Assembly: GCA_025210455.1 (NCBI GenBank)
Contig: JAOARQ010000036.1
Span: 1-64,000, forward strand
Length of the DNA stretch: 64,000 nt
Reading direction: 5' to 3'
Origin: Pelagimonas sp.
GTDB lineage: Bacteria > Pseudomonadota > Alphaproteobacteria > Rhodobacterales > Rhodobacteraceae
The number at the start of each line of letters is the position of its first letter. Within the stretch, counting starts at the first letter, position 1. The notes under the pieces are model-generated. The model did no database searches, was not told the origin of the DNA, and was given only the letters and a program-made list of their open reading frames with translations. The position numbers and the translations under genes were made by a program. Of this stretch, positions 25,585 through 34,390 are shown piece by piece.

Positions 25585-26846
25585 CAGGCAGCGCGGCGCT
25601 CCTGCAGGCTGGTCAGGCTTGGCGCCGACGAAATCGGACCATAAAGTGCCAGTGAAGGTGCAGCCTGCGTGGCCTGCAGCGCGGCAAAGTCTTTCACACC
25701 CTGAAGGGTGACAGCGTCAATCTTGGCCACTGTATCTTCGATATCCGGCACTTTGCCCCAGATCTGCACCATGCGGGCCATACGTTCCGCGCGCGATGAC
25801 GGGCTTTCAAGCCCCATCAGCATGCCTGCTTTCATCTGTGCACGGGCGCGGTCGATTTCCGCCTGAGACATATCATCCGCGGCGCGTTTCATTTCGTCGA
25901 TGGTCAGATGGGCCAGCTGCGGCAGTTCCTCGCCCGAGGTGCCTGCATAGATGGTGGTCATGCCGGTATCGGCATAGGCACCGTTCTGGGCAAAGATGGT
26001 ATAGCACAGCCCGTGCTCTTCGCGGATCTTCTGGAACAGGCGAGACGACATTCCGCCCCCCAGTGCCATGGAATAGATCTGCGCGGTGTAAAAGGCCGGA
26101 TCGCGATAGCCAGGGGCCTCAAAGGCCAGCGCGAAATGCGCTTGCTCCAGATCCTTTTCCCGACGGGTTTCGCCGCCCTGATACATAGCCTGTTGCGCGT
26201 CGGGGGCTGTGGATGCGGCCATATCCCCCAAAAGCGCCTGCGCCTGCGCCACGATCTGATCGTGATCGACAGCACCGGCAGCAGAAAGGATCAGTTGCGA
26301 CGGCCCATAGTGTTCCGCCACAAAGCGGGACAGGTCTTCGCGCCCGTAACGCTGGATGTTTTCGATCTCGCCCAGAATGGTGCGGCCCAGCGGCTGATCG
26401 GGATAGGCGTTGGACTGCAACCAGTCAAACACCACATCATCCGGCGTATCCAGCGCCTGTCCAATTTCCTGCAAGATTACATGGCGCTCGGTTTCGATCT
26501 CTTTGGGATCAAACACCGGGTTTCGCAGAATATCGGCGATCACATCCAGCGCCAGCGCGGTGTCATCTTTCAGCACGCGGGCGTAATAGGCGGTGACTTC
26601 GCGCGATGTATAGGCGTTGATATAGCCGCCCACATCTTCGATTTCCTCAGCGATCTGCAGGGCGCTGCGCCGCTCTGTTCCCTTGAACGCCATATGTTCC
26701 AGGAAATGCGCCACGCCGTTTTGTTCGGGCCGTTCATGGCGGCCACCAGCCCCCACCCAGATGCCAAGAGCGGCGGATTGCAGCCCCGGCATGTGTTCGG
26801 TGACGATACGTAGCCCGTTGGAAAGCGTGGTCAGTTGGACGGTCAC
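25584..26846 (-). CDS. M16 family zinc peptidase (pitrilysin/MPP-like)
   Basis: A 420-residue zinc peptidase of family M16B. The inverted zinc motif HFLEH (about residues 47-51) is followed by the distal Glu in an ETERHVILQEI segment about 75 residues later. The protein covers two M16 lobes (active N-terminal, inactive C-terminal), close to bacterial processing peptidases related to mitochondrial MPP-beta. No signal peptide is visible. Its ATG overlaps the thrC stop by 4 bases (ATGA); this thrC-M16 pairing is common in related alphaproteobacteria. Confidence 0.94.
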   Translation of the reverse strand: MTVQLTTLSNGLRIVTEHMPGLQSAALGIWVGAGGRHERPEQNGVAHFLEHMAFKGTERRSALQIAEEIEDVGGYINAYTSREVTAYYARVLKDDTALALDVIADILRNPVFDPKEIETERHVILQEIGQALDTPDDVVFDWLQSNAYPDQPLGRTILGEIENIQRYGREDLSRFVAEHYGPSQLILSAAGAVDHDQIVAQAQALLGDMAASTAPDAQQAMYQGGETRREKDLEQAHFALAFEAPGYRDPAFYTAQIYSMALGGGMSSRLFQKIREEHGLCYTIFAQNGAYADTGMTTIYAGTSGEELPQLAHLTIDEMKRAADDMSQAEIDRARAQMKAGMLMGLESPSSRAERMARMVQIWGKVPDIEDTVAKIDAVTLQGVKDFAALQATQAAPSLALYGPISSAPSLTSLQERRAA

Positions 26847-28231
26847 TTGTTGATGCGCTCCTGAATGAGGGTTTCGAGGGCGGTCAGGTCATTTGGTACC
26901 TGTGTCACCCGTTCGGATCGCTCATACAGATCTGCCATGCGGTTGGGAAGGGGCGGGTGAATGCCCGATGCCTTTTCCACGGCTGCCGGGAATTTCGCCG
27001 GATGGGCGGTGGCCAGTGTGATCATCGGCGTGGCCGGATCGCGCTGGTCTTCGCCAACCTTCACGCCGATGGCGGAATGCGGGCATAGCAGTTCGCCCAT
27101 GGTGGTATTGGCCGCGGTGATCATGGCCGAGGTTTCGTCCTCTGAAACGCGACCGGAATCAAAATGTTCGCGTAGCGCCTGCAGGGCCCCCTGGCTGACG
27201 CTGAACCCGCCCTGTTTAAGCTCATCCATCAGTTGCGCCACAGCACGGCCGTCGCGGTCATAGGCATCGAAGAGGGCGCGTTCAAAATTGGACGAGACCT
27301 GAATATCCATCGAAGGGCTGATAGACGGGTGCACCTCAGAGGTCTGATAAGCGCCCGATGAGAGGCACCGGTGCAGGATGTCGTTCTGATTGGTGGCCAC
27401 CACCAGCCGGTCAATCGGCAGCCCCATGCGCTTGGCGATATAGCCTGCGAAAATATCGCCAAAGTTACCGGTGGGCACGGTGAAAGACACCTTGCGATCC
27501 GGCGCGCCCAGCGACACAGCCGACGAGAAGTAATAGACAACCTGCGCCAGAACACGCGCCCAGTTGATCGAGTTCACCCCGGCCAGCCGCACGGAATCGC
27601 GGAACTCAAAATGGTTGAACATGTCTTTCAGCCGCGCCTGACAATCGTCGAAATGCCCATCCAGCGCCAGCGCATGCACGTTGCTTTCCGGCGGGGTGGT
27701 CATCTGGCGGCGCTGCACCTCAGAGACCCGCCCATGCGGATAAAGGATAAAGACATCGACATTATCCAGCCCCTTGAAGGCTTCGATCGCGGCAGACCCG
27801 GTGTCACCAGATGTCGCGCCGACAATGGTGACACGTTCGCCACGGCGCTCCAGTGCTTCCTGGAACAGCTGGCCAATCAGCTGCATGGCAAAGTCTTTGA
27901 AAGCCAGCGTTGGGCCGTGGAACAGTTCCAACAGGAAATGATTGGGGGCCAGCTGCACCAGCGGTGCGCGGGCGTTGTGGCCAAATCCGGCATAGGCTTT
28001 GGCGATCAGATCCGCAAAGACCTCGTCGGTAAAGCCTTCGCCCACATAGGGGCGCATCACCCGAAAGGCGATTTCTTCATAGCTGAGGCCGTTCATCGCG
28101 CGAATATCATCGGCGCTGAGCTGAGGAATGGTTTCCGGCACATAAAGGCCGCCATCGCGGGCGAGGCCGGACAGCATGGCCTCTTCAAAACTCAGCGCGG
28201 GGGCTTGGCCGCGGGTGGAGATATAACGCAT
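26843..28231 (-). CDS. thrC: threonine synthase
   Basis: A 462-residue PLP enzyme that converts O-phosphohomoserine to threonine in the cytoplasm. The PLP lysine is in the LAFKDFAMQ motif (about residue 112), the phosphate loop follows in GATSGDTGSAAIEAF, and the N terminus MRYISTRGQAPALSFEEAML is typical of the fungal/proteobacterial long-form enzyme. It starts 1 base after the SURF1 stop and overlaps the M16 peptidase start. Aspartate kinase (lysC) of the same pathway lies 30 kb away in this window. Confidence 0.96.
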   Translation of the reverse strand: MRYISTRGQAPALSFEEAMLSGLARDGGLYVPETIPQLSADDIRAMNGLSYEEIAFRVMRPYVGEGFTDEVFADLIAKAYAGFGHNARAPLVQLAPNHFLLELFHGPTLAFKDFAMQLIGQLFQEALERRGERVTIVGATSGDTGSAAIEAFKGLDNVDVFILYPHGRVSEVQRRQMTTPPESNVHALALDGHFDDCQARLKDMFNHFEFRDSVRLAGVNSINWARVLAQVVYYFSSAVSLGAPDRKVSFTVPTGNFGDIFAGYIAKRMGLPIDRLVVATNQNDILHRCLSSGAYQTSEVHPSISPSMDIQVSSNFERALFDAYDRDGRAVAQLMDELKQGGFSVSQGALQALREHFDSGRVSEDETSAMITAANTTMGELLCPHSAIGVKVGEDQRDPATPMITLATAHPAKFPAAVEKASGIHPPLPNRMADLYERSERVTQVPNDLTALETLIQERINK

Positions 28232-28232
28232 G

Positions 28233-28910
28233 TCAGTCGTCCTTGCCTGTCAGGCGGCGCCAGATCCAGACGCCGGTCATGAAAAGCCACACCACAGCCA
28301 GTGAAAACCAGGTGATGGCATAATGTAGATGATCGTTGGGGATGCCTGCGCTGTCGACGGGCAAAGGGGTCACGCCGGTATCGGCGGGTGTCATGCTGCG
28401 GGCGACAACCAGGACTGGCGCTGTTTTCAGCACATCGGCCATCTGCGCCAGATCGCGGGCGAACCATGTGTTCCCGGAAAGATCATTCTCGGGGGTGGAA
28501 CTGTTGCGGTCATCAGGCCAGTGCATATTGCCCAGCACCTGCGCCTGCCCGCTGTAAAGCTGCGTGCTCTTCTGTGTGTGCGGGATAAACCCGCGATCCA
28601 GCAGCAGCCTGCGCCCGTCACTGGTCTGAAAGGCGGAAATCACTCGCCAGCCCGCGCCGACATTTTTGCGCGACACCAGAACATAGAGATTTTTCCCCTC
28701 AACCGCGCCCTCGATAGACACCGGCAGATAGCGCTGTTCGGTGGGTGAAATGGCCTGCGGCAGGCCCTGGGGTTCACCGGAAATGGTTGAGTCGATCTCG
28801 GACAGAATACCCTGTTTCCACTCCAGCCGCTGCATCTGCCATGATCCCAGCCAGATCAGAATGGCGGCGCCAAACAATCCGATAAACAGGGGGGCAATCA
28901 ATCGTGTCAC
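28233..28910 (-). CDS. SURF1 family cytochrome oxidase assembly protein
   Basis: A 225-residue inner-membrane protein with an N-terminal helix (about 5-23), a periplasmic domain and a C-terminal helix (about 198-216). Family signatures include WQMQRLEWKQ, YVLVSRKNVGAGWRVI, LLLDRGFIP and the C-terminal NDHLHYAITWFSLA. SURF1/Shy1 proteins help insert haem a into subunit I of aa3 oxidases. It lies downstream of the ctaE gene after a terminator, in the usual order for this group. Confidence 0.92.
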   Translation of the reverse strand: MTRLIAPLFIGLFGAAILIWLGSWQMQRLEWKQGILSEIDSTISGEPQGLPQAISPTEQRYLPVSIEGAVEGKNLYVLVSRKNVGAGWRVISAFQTSDGRRLLLDRGFIPHTQKSTQLYSGQAQVLGNMHWPDDRNSSTPENDLSGNTWFARDLAQMADVLKTAPVLVVARSMTPADTGVTPLPVDSAGIPNDHLHYAITWFSLAVVWLFMTGVWIWRRLTGKDD

Positions 28911-29023
28911 GCGGGCCTCTGAAATTGCATGAATGCGCGGGTATGTACGCTATGTCTTTTTCCACCGCTTGAACGGGGTTTCAAGTCCAAAGGCTTTGTC
29001 AGACAGGGGTGCATTGAGGGGCG

Positions 29024-29056
29024 AAACAAAAAGGGCGCACCAGCGGCGCGCCCTTT
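29024..29056 (-). terminator. intrinsic terminator after ctaE
   Basis: On the minus strand a 9-bp AAAGGGCGC/GCGCCCTTT stem (29048-29056 with 29030-29038) with a 9-base loop is followed by TTTTTGTTT. It lies 24 bases after the ctaE stop and ends or attenuates the cta operon before SURF1. Confidence 0.8.
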
Positions 29057-29079
29057 GAATGGATGTCTGTCAGTGCGGG

Positions 29080-29922
29080 TTACTGGCCCCAGATGTAGAC
29101 CGCTGCAAAGAGGAACAGCCAGACCACATCCACAAAGTGCCAGTACCAGGCCGCCGCTTCGAACCCCAGATGGTTTTCAGGGGTAAAGTGACCGCGCAGC
29201 ACGCGCAGCAGGCAGATGAACAGGAAGATGGTGCCAACAACCACGTGGAAGCCGTGGAAACCGGGCGCCATGAAGAAGTTCGCGCCATAGATGTTGCCAC
29301 CAAAGCTGAAGGCCGCGTGACCATATTCGTAGGCCTGGAACACGGTAAAGATCATCCCCAGCAGGATTGCGATGATCAGACCCTGTTTGATGTCTTTGCG
29401 GTTGTTGTTGTCGTGAACCAATGCGTGGTGCGCCCAGGTGGCCGCCGCACCCGAACACAGCAGGATCAGGGTGTTGATCAGCGGCAGGTGCCAAGGGTCG
29501 AAGGTTTCGATGCCTGCGGGTGGCCATGGGCCATCAATGCCTGGGCTCAGACCATCGGGGTGCATCGGGTACATGGCGTGCTTGAAGAAGCTCCAGAACC
29601 AAGCAAAGAAGAACATCACTTCCGACATGATGAACAGAATAAAGCCATAGCGCAGGCCGATCAGAACCACAGGGGTGTGATCGCCGATCTGGTTTTCTTC
29701 AACTGTCGCAGCCCACCAGCCAAACATCACGTAAAGTGTGCCGACAAAGCCGATCAGGAACATCCAGGGGCCGCTGAATTCAATCGCGCCGAACAGCGTG
29801 GTGATCGGGCCAGCCATCCAGGCCACGGCACCAACCAGCATGATGAAGGCGAAGACTGACGCCAGCAGGGGCCAGATAGAGGGGTTCAGAATATGATAGT
29901 CGTGGTTTTTAGCGTGCGCCAT
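29080..29922 (-). CDS. ctaE: cytochrome c oxidase subunit III
   Basis: A 280-residue integral membrane subunit of the aa3-type oxidase with seven predicted helices. It begins [19 protein letters not shown] and contains [18 protein letters not shown], a [11 protein letters not shown] segment, [18 protein letters not shown] with the conserved His/Glu environment, and the C-terminal [19 protein letters not shown]. It stabilises the catalytic core and proton uptake. It is the last gene of ctaC-ctaB-coxF-ctaG-ctaE; no subunit I gene is present in this window, which fits the separate ctaD locus in related bacteria. Confidence 0.96.
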   Translation of the reverse strand: MAHAKNHDYHILNPSIWPLLASVFAFIMLVGAVAWMAGPITTLFGAIEFSGPWMFLIGFVGTLYVMFGWWAATVEENQIGDHTPVVLIGLRYGFILFIMSEVMFFFAWFWSFFKHAMYPMHPDGLSPGIDGPWPPAGIETFDPWHLPLINTLILLCSGAAATWAHHALVHDNNNRKDIKQGLIIAILLGMIFTVFQAYEYGHAAFSFGGNIYGANFFMAPGFHGFHVVVGTIFLFICLLRVLRGHFTPENHLGFEAAAWYWHFVDVVWLFLFAAVYIWGQ

Positions 29923-29942
29923 TGCGTTTCCCTCGTTCGGCG

Positions 29943-30527
29943 TTAATTCACAGACACTTGCGCGTCGTTGTTGGGTTCAAGAGCGGCCTGCTCCTGTTCA
30001 GGCAGGTCGATCTCATAGAAGGTGTAAGACAGGGTGATGGATTTTGTGTATTTCGCATCCGGGTCTGTCGCGATCTCTGGATCGACGAAGAAACTGACCG
30101 GCATGGTCACACGTTCCCCTGGCTGCAGAACCTGTTCGGTAAAGCAGAAACATTCGATCTTTGAGAAGAAACCACCCGCCTCATAGGGGGTGACATTATA
30201 ACTGGCCTGACCGGCAATCGGGCGGTCGGTGGGGTTGTAGGCCTCGTAAAATGCCAGACCCTCTTCGCCGATGCGCATGGTCATTTCATATTGCAGCGGT
30301 TTGAATTCCCAGGCCATGTCACGCGATTTCGACGCGTCGAATTTGATCTTGATCTCACGATCCAGAATCTCACCTGTGGTGCCTTCGGCGACGTTGGTGG
30401 TGCCACCAAAGCCAGTGACACGGCAGAACCAGTCGTAGAATGGCACCGAAGCCCAAGCCAGGCCGCCCATGACGGCAACGACACCGACCAATTGCAAGAC
30501 AGTCTTGGTTTTCGGATCAGTAGCCAC
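29943..30527 (-). CDS. ctaG: cytochrome c oxidase assembly protein CtaG (Cox11 family)
   Basis: A 194-residue membrane-anchored copper chaperone that delivers Cu(B) to subunit I. One N-terminal helix (about 12-31) is followed by a periplasmic immunoglobulin-like domain with the copper-binding CFCF motif (about residue 121) and the conserved [15 protein letters not shown] before it. I choose a GTG start at 30527: AGGAGG lies 6 bases upstream. A longer frame to 30575 is the shadow of the overlapping small gene. Its first 11 bases overlap the end of that gene, implying translational coupling. Confidence 0.93.
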   Translation of the reverse strand: MATDPKTKTVLQLVGVVAVMGGLAWASVPFYDWFCRVTGFGGTTNVAEGTTGEILDREIKIKFDASKSRDMAWEFKPLQYEMTMRIGEEGLAFYEAYNPTDRPIAGQASYNVTPYEAGGFFSKIECFCFTEQVLQPGERVTMPVSFFVDPEIATDPDAKYTKSITLSYTFYEIDLPEQEQAALEPNNDAQVSVN

Positions 30528-30681
30528 CTGTACCCTCCTGCTGCATGGCGAAATCGCCGCTGGAGACTTTGACAACCGTCAGACCGAAGATCAGCGCAAT
30601 GAAGGCAGCCAGCACCAGACCAAGACCGATATTCCGGCCACGGCGGCGCACGTGAATGTCATGTTCTTTCACAAGGCTCAT
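30517..30681 (-). CDS. small CoxF-like membrane protein of the cta operon
   Basis: A 54-residue protein below usual size cut-offs. It has a basic cytoplasmic start ([17 protein letters not shown]), one transmembrane helix (about 18-38, [18 protein letters not shown]) and a short polar tail ending EGTGGY. Its ATG overlaps the ctaB stop by 4 bases (ATGA), and its stop lies 11 bases into ctaG, so all three are coupled. Small single-helix proteins annotated as CoxF occupy this position in other alphaproteobacterial oxidase operons; their function is poorly known. Strength of the call rests on the overlaps, the conserved position and the clean helix. Confidence 0.85.
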   Translation of the reverse strand: MSLVKEHDIHVRRRGRNIGLGLVLAAFIALIFGLTVVKVSSGDFAMQQEGTGGY

Positions 30682-31613
30682 GCCCAGATCCCCATGCGGT
30701 CCATGCCTGCTTCGATCAGGATCGCACCAAAGTGGGCGAAAAGATAGAGCAGGGAGAGTTTGAAAAATTTGCGTTCTACGCGGAAGTTATCGTTTTCAGA
30801 ATCGTCTTCGTTACGGCGCCAAATCTGAACGGCCCCTTTGAGGAACAGCAGGTTCAGCACAACCGCCACGGTCAGATAGATCGGCCCGCCTACCTGGGTA
30901 AAGCCAAGGCCGATGGCCAGTGCCGCCAGCAGTACGGTGTAGACAAGGATATGTGCGCGTGTGGCTTTGCGTCCGTGTGTCACGGTCAGCATGGGCACGC
31001 CGGCATCATCGTAGTCGTTGCGCATAAACAGCGCCAGCGCCCAGAAATGCGGCGGTGTCCACATGAATGTCAGGCAGAACATCAGCACAGAGGCGGTGGA
31101 AATCTCACCAGTCGCAGCGGCCCAGCCAATCATGGGAGGGAACGCACCCGCCGCGCCACCGATCACGATATTCTGCGGCGTCGAGCGTTTCAGCCACATA
31201 GTGTAGATCACCACGTAAAAGAAGATGGTAAAGGCCAGTAGGCCACCGGCAATCCAGTTGGTCGCAAGACCAAGGAAGACGCAGGCAAAGACAGAGAGCG
31301 TCAGACCAAAATACAGCGCTTCGTCACGGGTGACACGGCCGGCAGGGATCGGACGCTTGGCGGTGCGCTTCATCACAGCGTCGATATCAGAGTCATACCA
31401 CATGTTCAGCGCACCAGAGGCACCGCCACCGATGGCGATAAACAGCACGGCGCAAAAGCCGATGAAGGGATGAATCGCAACGGGGGCCGCCAGAAGGCCA
31501 ACAAATGCGGTGAAAACCACCAGCGTCATTACGCGCGGCTTGAGAAGGGCGAAATAGTCGCCGAACTCGGCGTCGTTTTCGTTTACCCGGCTTTCATAGC
31601 TAGCGTCGGTCAT
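30678..31613 (-). CDS. ctaB: protohaem IX farnesyltransferase (haem O synthase)
   Basis: A 311-residue UbiA-family prenyltransferase that adds farnesyl to haem b, the first step to haem a of the aa3 oxidase. About nine membrane helices are visible. The two Asp-rich motifs are [17 protein letters not shown] (about 80-96) and YDDAGVPML in the second half, with [13 protein letters not shown] at the N terminus. The ATG at 31613 has AAAGGA 6 bases upstream; the longer frame to 31700 adds 29 unlikely residues. It lies 91 bases downstream of ctaC. Confidence 0.96.
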   Translation of the reverse strand: MTDASYESRVNENDAEFGDYFALLKPRVMTLVVFTAFVGLLAAPVAIHPFIGFCAVLFIAIGGGASGALNMWYDSDIDAVMKRTAKRPIPAGRVTRDEALYFGLTLSVFACVFLGLATNWIAGGLLAFTIFFYVVIYTMWLKRSTPQNIVIGGAAGAFPPMIGWAAATGEISTASVLMFCLTFMWTPPHFWALALFMRNDYDDAGVPMLTVTHGRKATRAHILVYTVLLAALAIGLGFTQVGGPIYLTVAVVLNLLFLKGAVQIWRRNEDDSENDNFRVERKFFKLSLLYLFAHFGAILIEAGMDRMGIWA

Positions 31614-31704
31614 TGCAGTCCTTTGGGGGCTATCGTTTGGATGCGCCAGGATAGGCGCATCCAGTTTCAGAGTGCGGAAGGTGCGCTGATGCGCACCCAC
31701 CGGA

Positions 31705-32619
31705 TCAGTTGGTCAGGATAGAACGGATGTCGACGTATTCGTCGGCGTCTTTCGATGCGGCTAGCCAAGCATCATAAACATCCTGTGGGACGGCCTGAAC
31801 AGTGATCGGCATATAGGCGTGCGCGATGCCGCACAGTTCTGAACACTGGCCAAAGTAGATGCCTTCTTTGCCTTCGTCGACGTTGAACCACAGCTCAGCC
31901 AGACGACCGGGAACCGCGTCCTGCTTGACGCCAAAGGCGGGGATGGTCCAGGAGTGGATCACATCAGCAGCAGTGACCTGCATCACGATGGTCTTGCCGG
32001 TGGGCACGATCACCGAAGTGTCCGTCGCCAGCAGGAAGTCAGAGCGCGAGAAACCCGCATCTTCCAGTTTTGCAACCATGGCATCGTCCAGAACCAGCGG
32101 GCGAACGTCAGCGTCGGCCGGACGGGTGTCTTCGTCGATGGTGGCGGCGTTGCCGATCATGTTGCTTTCATATTCCAGCTCTTCGCCGACATATTCATAG
32201 CCCCAGTACCACTGATACCCGGTCACCTTGATGGTGATATCGCCTTCCGGGATTTCCTGCTGCGCGAACAGCACTGGCAGAGAGAAGGCTGCAATCACGA
32301 CCAGCGTGATAATCGGGCCAATTGTCCAGATGATCTCGATCGGGGTGTGGTGGGTAAAGCGTGCCGGTGTCGGGTTTGCTTTTTGGTTAAAGCGAACGAT
32401 CACATAAGCGATCAGGCCAATCACCAGCAGCGAGATCACGGTGATTACGAACAGAAGCAGATTGTTCAGGCTATGCACTTGCTCAGCCAGGCCGGTCGCC
32501 GCTGGCTGAAAGCCGTATCCGCCCGGTTTGGGGGCACCCAGTACCTCAAGTTCCTGCGCGAAGGCCGGAGCAGCCAGTGTGGCACCCGCCAGGCCTGTCA
32601 GCATCGTTTTCAATTGCAT
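31705..32619 (-). CDS. ctaC: cytochrome c oxidase subunit II
   Basis: A 304-residue subunit that takes electrons from cytochrome c through the Cu(A) centre. A cleavable signal peptide (MQLKTMLTGLAGATLAAPAFA) precedes two helices (about 57-80 and 100-122) and the periplasmic cupredoxin domain. The Cu(A) ligands are in QCSELCGIAHAYMP, with the aromatic patch GYQWYWGYEY. The start at 32619 has AGGGA 6-7 bases upstream and gives the signal peptide; the frame is open 61 codons earlier but without coding character. It is the first gene of the cta operon and diverges from tldD across a region with an FNR-type palindrome. Confidence 0.96.
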   Translation of the reverse strand: MQLKTMLTGLAGATLAAPAFAQELEVLGAPKPGGYGFQPAATGLAEQVHSLNNLLLFVITVISLLVIGLIAYVIVRFNQKANPTPARFTHHTPIEIIWTIGPIITLVVIAAFSLPVLFAQQEIPEGDITIKVTGYQWYWGYEYVGEELEYESNMIGNAATIDEDTRPADADVRPLVLDDAMVAKLEDAGFSRSDFLLATDTSVIVPTGKTIVMQVTAADVIHSWTIPAFGVKQDAVPGRLAELWFNVDEGKEGIYFGQCSELCGIAHAYMPITVQAVPQDVYDAWLAASKDADEYVDIRSILTN

Positions 32620-32775
32620 AGCGTTCCCTGATCCTTGTTCTGTCACCAGAAATAGGGAGGGGTAGCGCGGGCGCTCTTGCCTCGCACGCAGCCCTCCCAT
32701 TGCGTTCCGGTTTAGTAGAAAGCATATTCTGTTTAGCTGATAAAGAATGACCATTGCGGCAAAGCGCCGCTTTTT

Positions 32776-32789
32776 TTGATCTAGATCAA
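32776..32789. promoter_or_regulatory. FNR/FnrL-type palindrome between ctaC and tldD
   Basis: TTGATCTAGATCAA is a perfect match to the TTGAT-N4-ATCAA consensus of FNR-family oxygen regulators (FnrL in Rhodobacteraceae). It ends 11 bases before the tldD ATG and 157 bases upstream of the ctaC start. In the divergent arrangement it would most naturally repress or modulate the aa3 oxidase operon at low oxygen. Its closeness to the tldD start suggests it lies downstream of the tldD promoter. Confidence 0.7.
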
Positions 32790-32800
32790 ACGAGGCCCCC

Positions 32801-34222
32801 ATGTCCGACGCCCCTTTCCGCCCTTTTGAGACGCATTTAGATATTGAAAAGACTGAATCTTTTCTGCGTGAGGCGTTGACCGGCGCCGAGGATGGAGAGC
32901 TATTTTTTGAGCGTCGCAGATCTGAAAACCTCGTGCTGGATGATGGCCGTGTAAAGACCGCCAGCTATGATGCTGCCGAAGGTTTTGGCCTGCGGGCGGT
33001 AAAAGGGGATGTTGCGGGCTATGCGCATTCCACCGAAATCAGCGAATCTGCCCTCAAGCGCGCGTCCGAGACGGCGCGGCTTGCCCTTGGTGATGGTGGG
33101 GGTGTGATGGCGCCGCCGCCTGTGGGTACGAATAAGATACTCTACACAGACGAAGATCCGATTTCTGGGGCTGCTTTTCCGGTAAAGGTGGAAACTCTGC
33201 GTGAGATTGATGCGTTCACCCGCGATCTGGACAAGCGCGTGGTGCAGGTCAGTGCCTCAATCGCGGCCTCTTTGCAGGAAGTGACGATTTTGCGTCCCGA
33301 AGGGGGCCTGATTTCGGATGTGCGCCCAATGACACGTGTGAACGTCAGCGTGATCGTCGAAGAAAACGGTCGCCGCGAATCGGGATCGGCTGGCGGCGGC
33401 GGTCGTGTTTCTCTGGATGGTCTGCTGGCGCCTCAGGATTGGCAGTCAAAGGCGCGCGAGGCGCTTCGGATCGCTTTGGTCAACCTTGAGGCCGAGGCTG
33501 CGCCCGCAGGGGTAATGGACATCGTTCTGGGATCTGGCTGGCCGGGCATTCTATTGCACGAAGCCATCGGGCATGGACTGGAAGGCGACTTCAACCGCAA
33601 GGGCAGTTCGGCTTTTGCAGGTCTTATGGGGCAACAAGTGGCGGCCAAAGGGGTGACGGTGCTGGATGATGGCACCATCCCGGATCGCCGCGGGTCAATC
33701 ACTGTAGATGACGAAGGCACGCCTTCTGGGAAAAACGTGCTGATCGAAGATGGCGTGCTGGTGGGCTATATGCAGGATCGCCAGAACGCACGCCTGATGG
33801 GGGTCGAGCCGACAGGCAATGGACGGCGTCAGAGCTATGCTCATATTCCGATGCCGCGCATGACAAACACCTATATGTTGGGGGGGGATACCAACCCACA
33901 GGATATCGTTGCGGATCTCAAGGATGGGATCTGGGCTGTGGGGTTTGGCGGCGGTCAGGTGGATATCACCAATGGCAAGTTCGTGTTTTCCTGCACCGAA
34001 GCCTATCGGGTCAAAGACGGAAAAGGCGGTGCGCCGGTTAAGGGGGCGACACTGATTGGCGATGGGGCCTCTGCCCTGAAGCGGATCAAGGCTTTGGGCA
34101 ATGATATGGCGTTGGATCCCGGCATGGGCAACTGCGGCAAGGCCGGGCAGTGGGTGCCTGTCGGTGTGGGGCAGCCGACTGTGATGATTGGTGGCCTGAC
34201 CGTTGGCGGTGCTTCAGCCTAA
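32801..34222 (+). CDS. tldD: metalloprotease TldD
   Basis: A 473-residue peptidase of the TldD/PmbA family, which acts with TldE on unfolded peptides and modified peptide precursors. The zinc motif HEAIGHGLEGD (HExxxH, about residues 252-262) is intact, as are GSGWPGILLHEA and the C-terminal metal-site region with VFSCTEAYRVKDGK and MGNCGKAGQWVPVGVGQP. The start MSDAPFRPFETHLD is at 32801. No TldE partner is present in the window. It diverges from ctaC. Confidence 0.95.
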   Translation: MSDAPFRPFETHLDIEKTESFLREALTGAEDGELFFERRRSENLVLDDGRVKTASYDAAEGFGLRAVKGDVAGYAHSTEISESALKRASETARLALGDGGGVMAPPPVGTNKILYTDEDPISGAAFPVKVETLREIDAFTRDLDKRVVQVSASIAASLQEVTILRPEGGLISDVRPMTRVNVSVIVEENGRRESGSAGGGGRVSLDGLLAPQDWQSKAREALRIALVNLEAEAAPAGVMDIVLGSGWPGILLHEAIGHGLEGDFNRKGSSAFAGLMGQQVAAKGVTVLDDGTIPDRRGSITVDDEGTPSGKNVLIEDGVLVGYMQDRQNARLMGVEPTGNGRRQSYAHIPMPRMTNTYMLGGDTNPQDIVADLKDGIWAVGFGGGQVDITNGKFVFSCTEAYRVKDGKGGAPVKGATLIGDGASALKRIKALGNDMALDPGMGNCGKAGQWVPVGVGQPTVMIGGLTVGGASA

Positions 34223-34390
34223 GGATGTCTGACCAGTTGCTGTCTGCGCTGGGTGATGATTTGATGATTTTGTGGAAAGTTCCAAGAAAAATCTAAGCAT
34301 TGCCCAGAACGCGCAAATTCTCTTGCTTTGGTTTACCTCTGATTAACCACTCTCGCGTTAAAGATGATTGTGCAAGACGACGGGGCCAGG

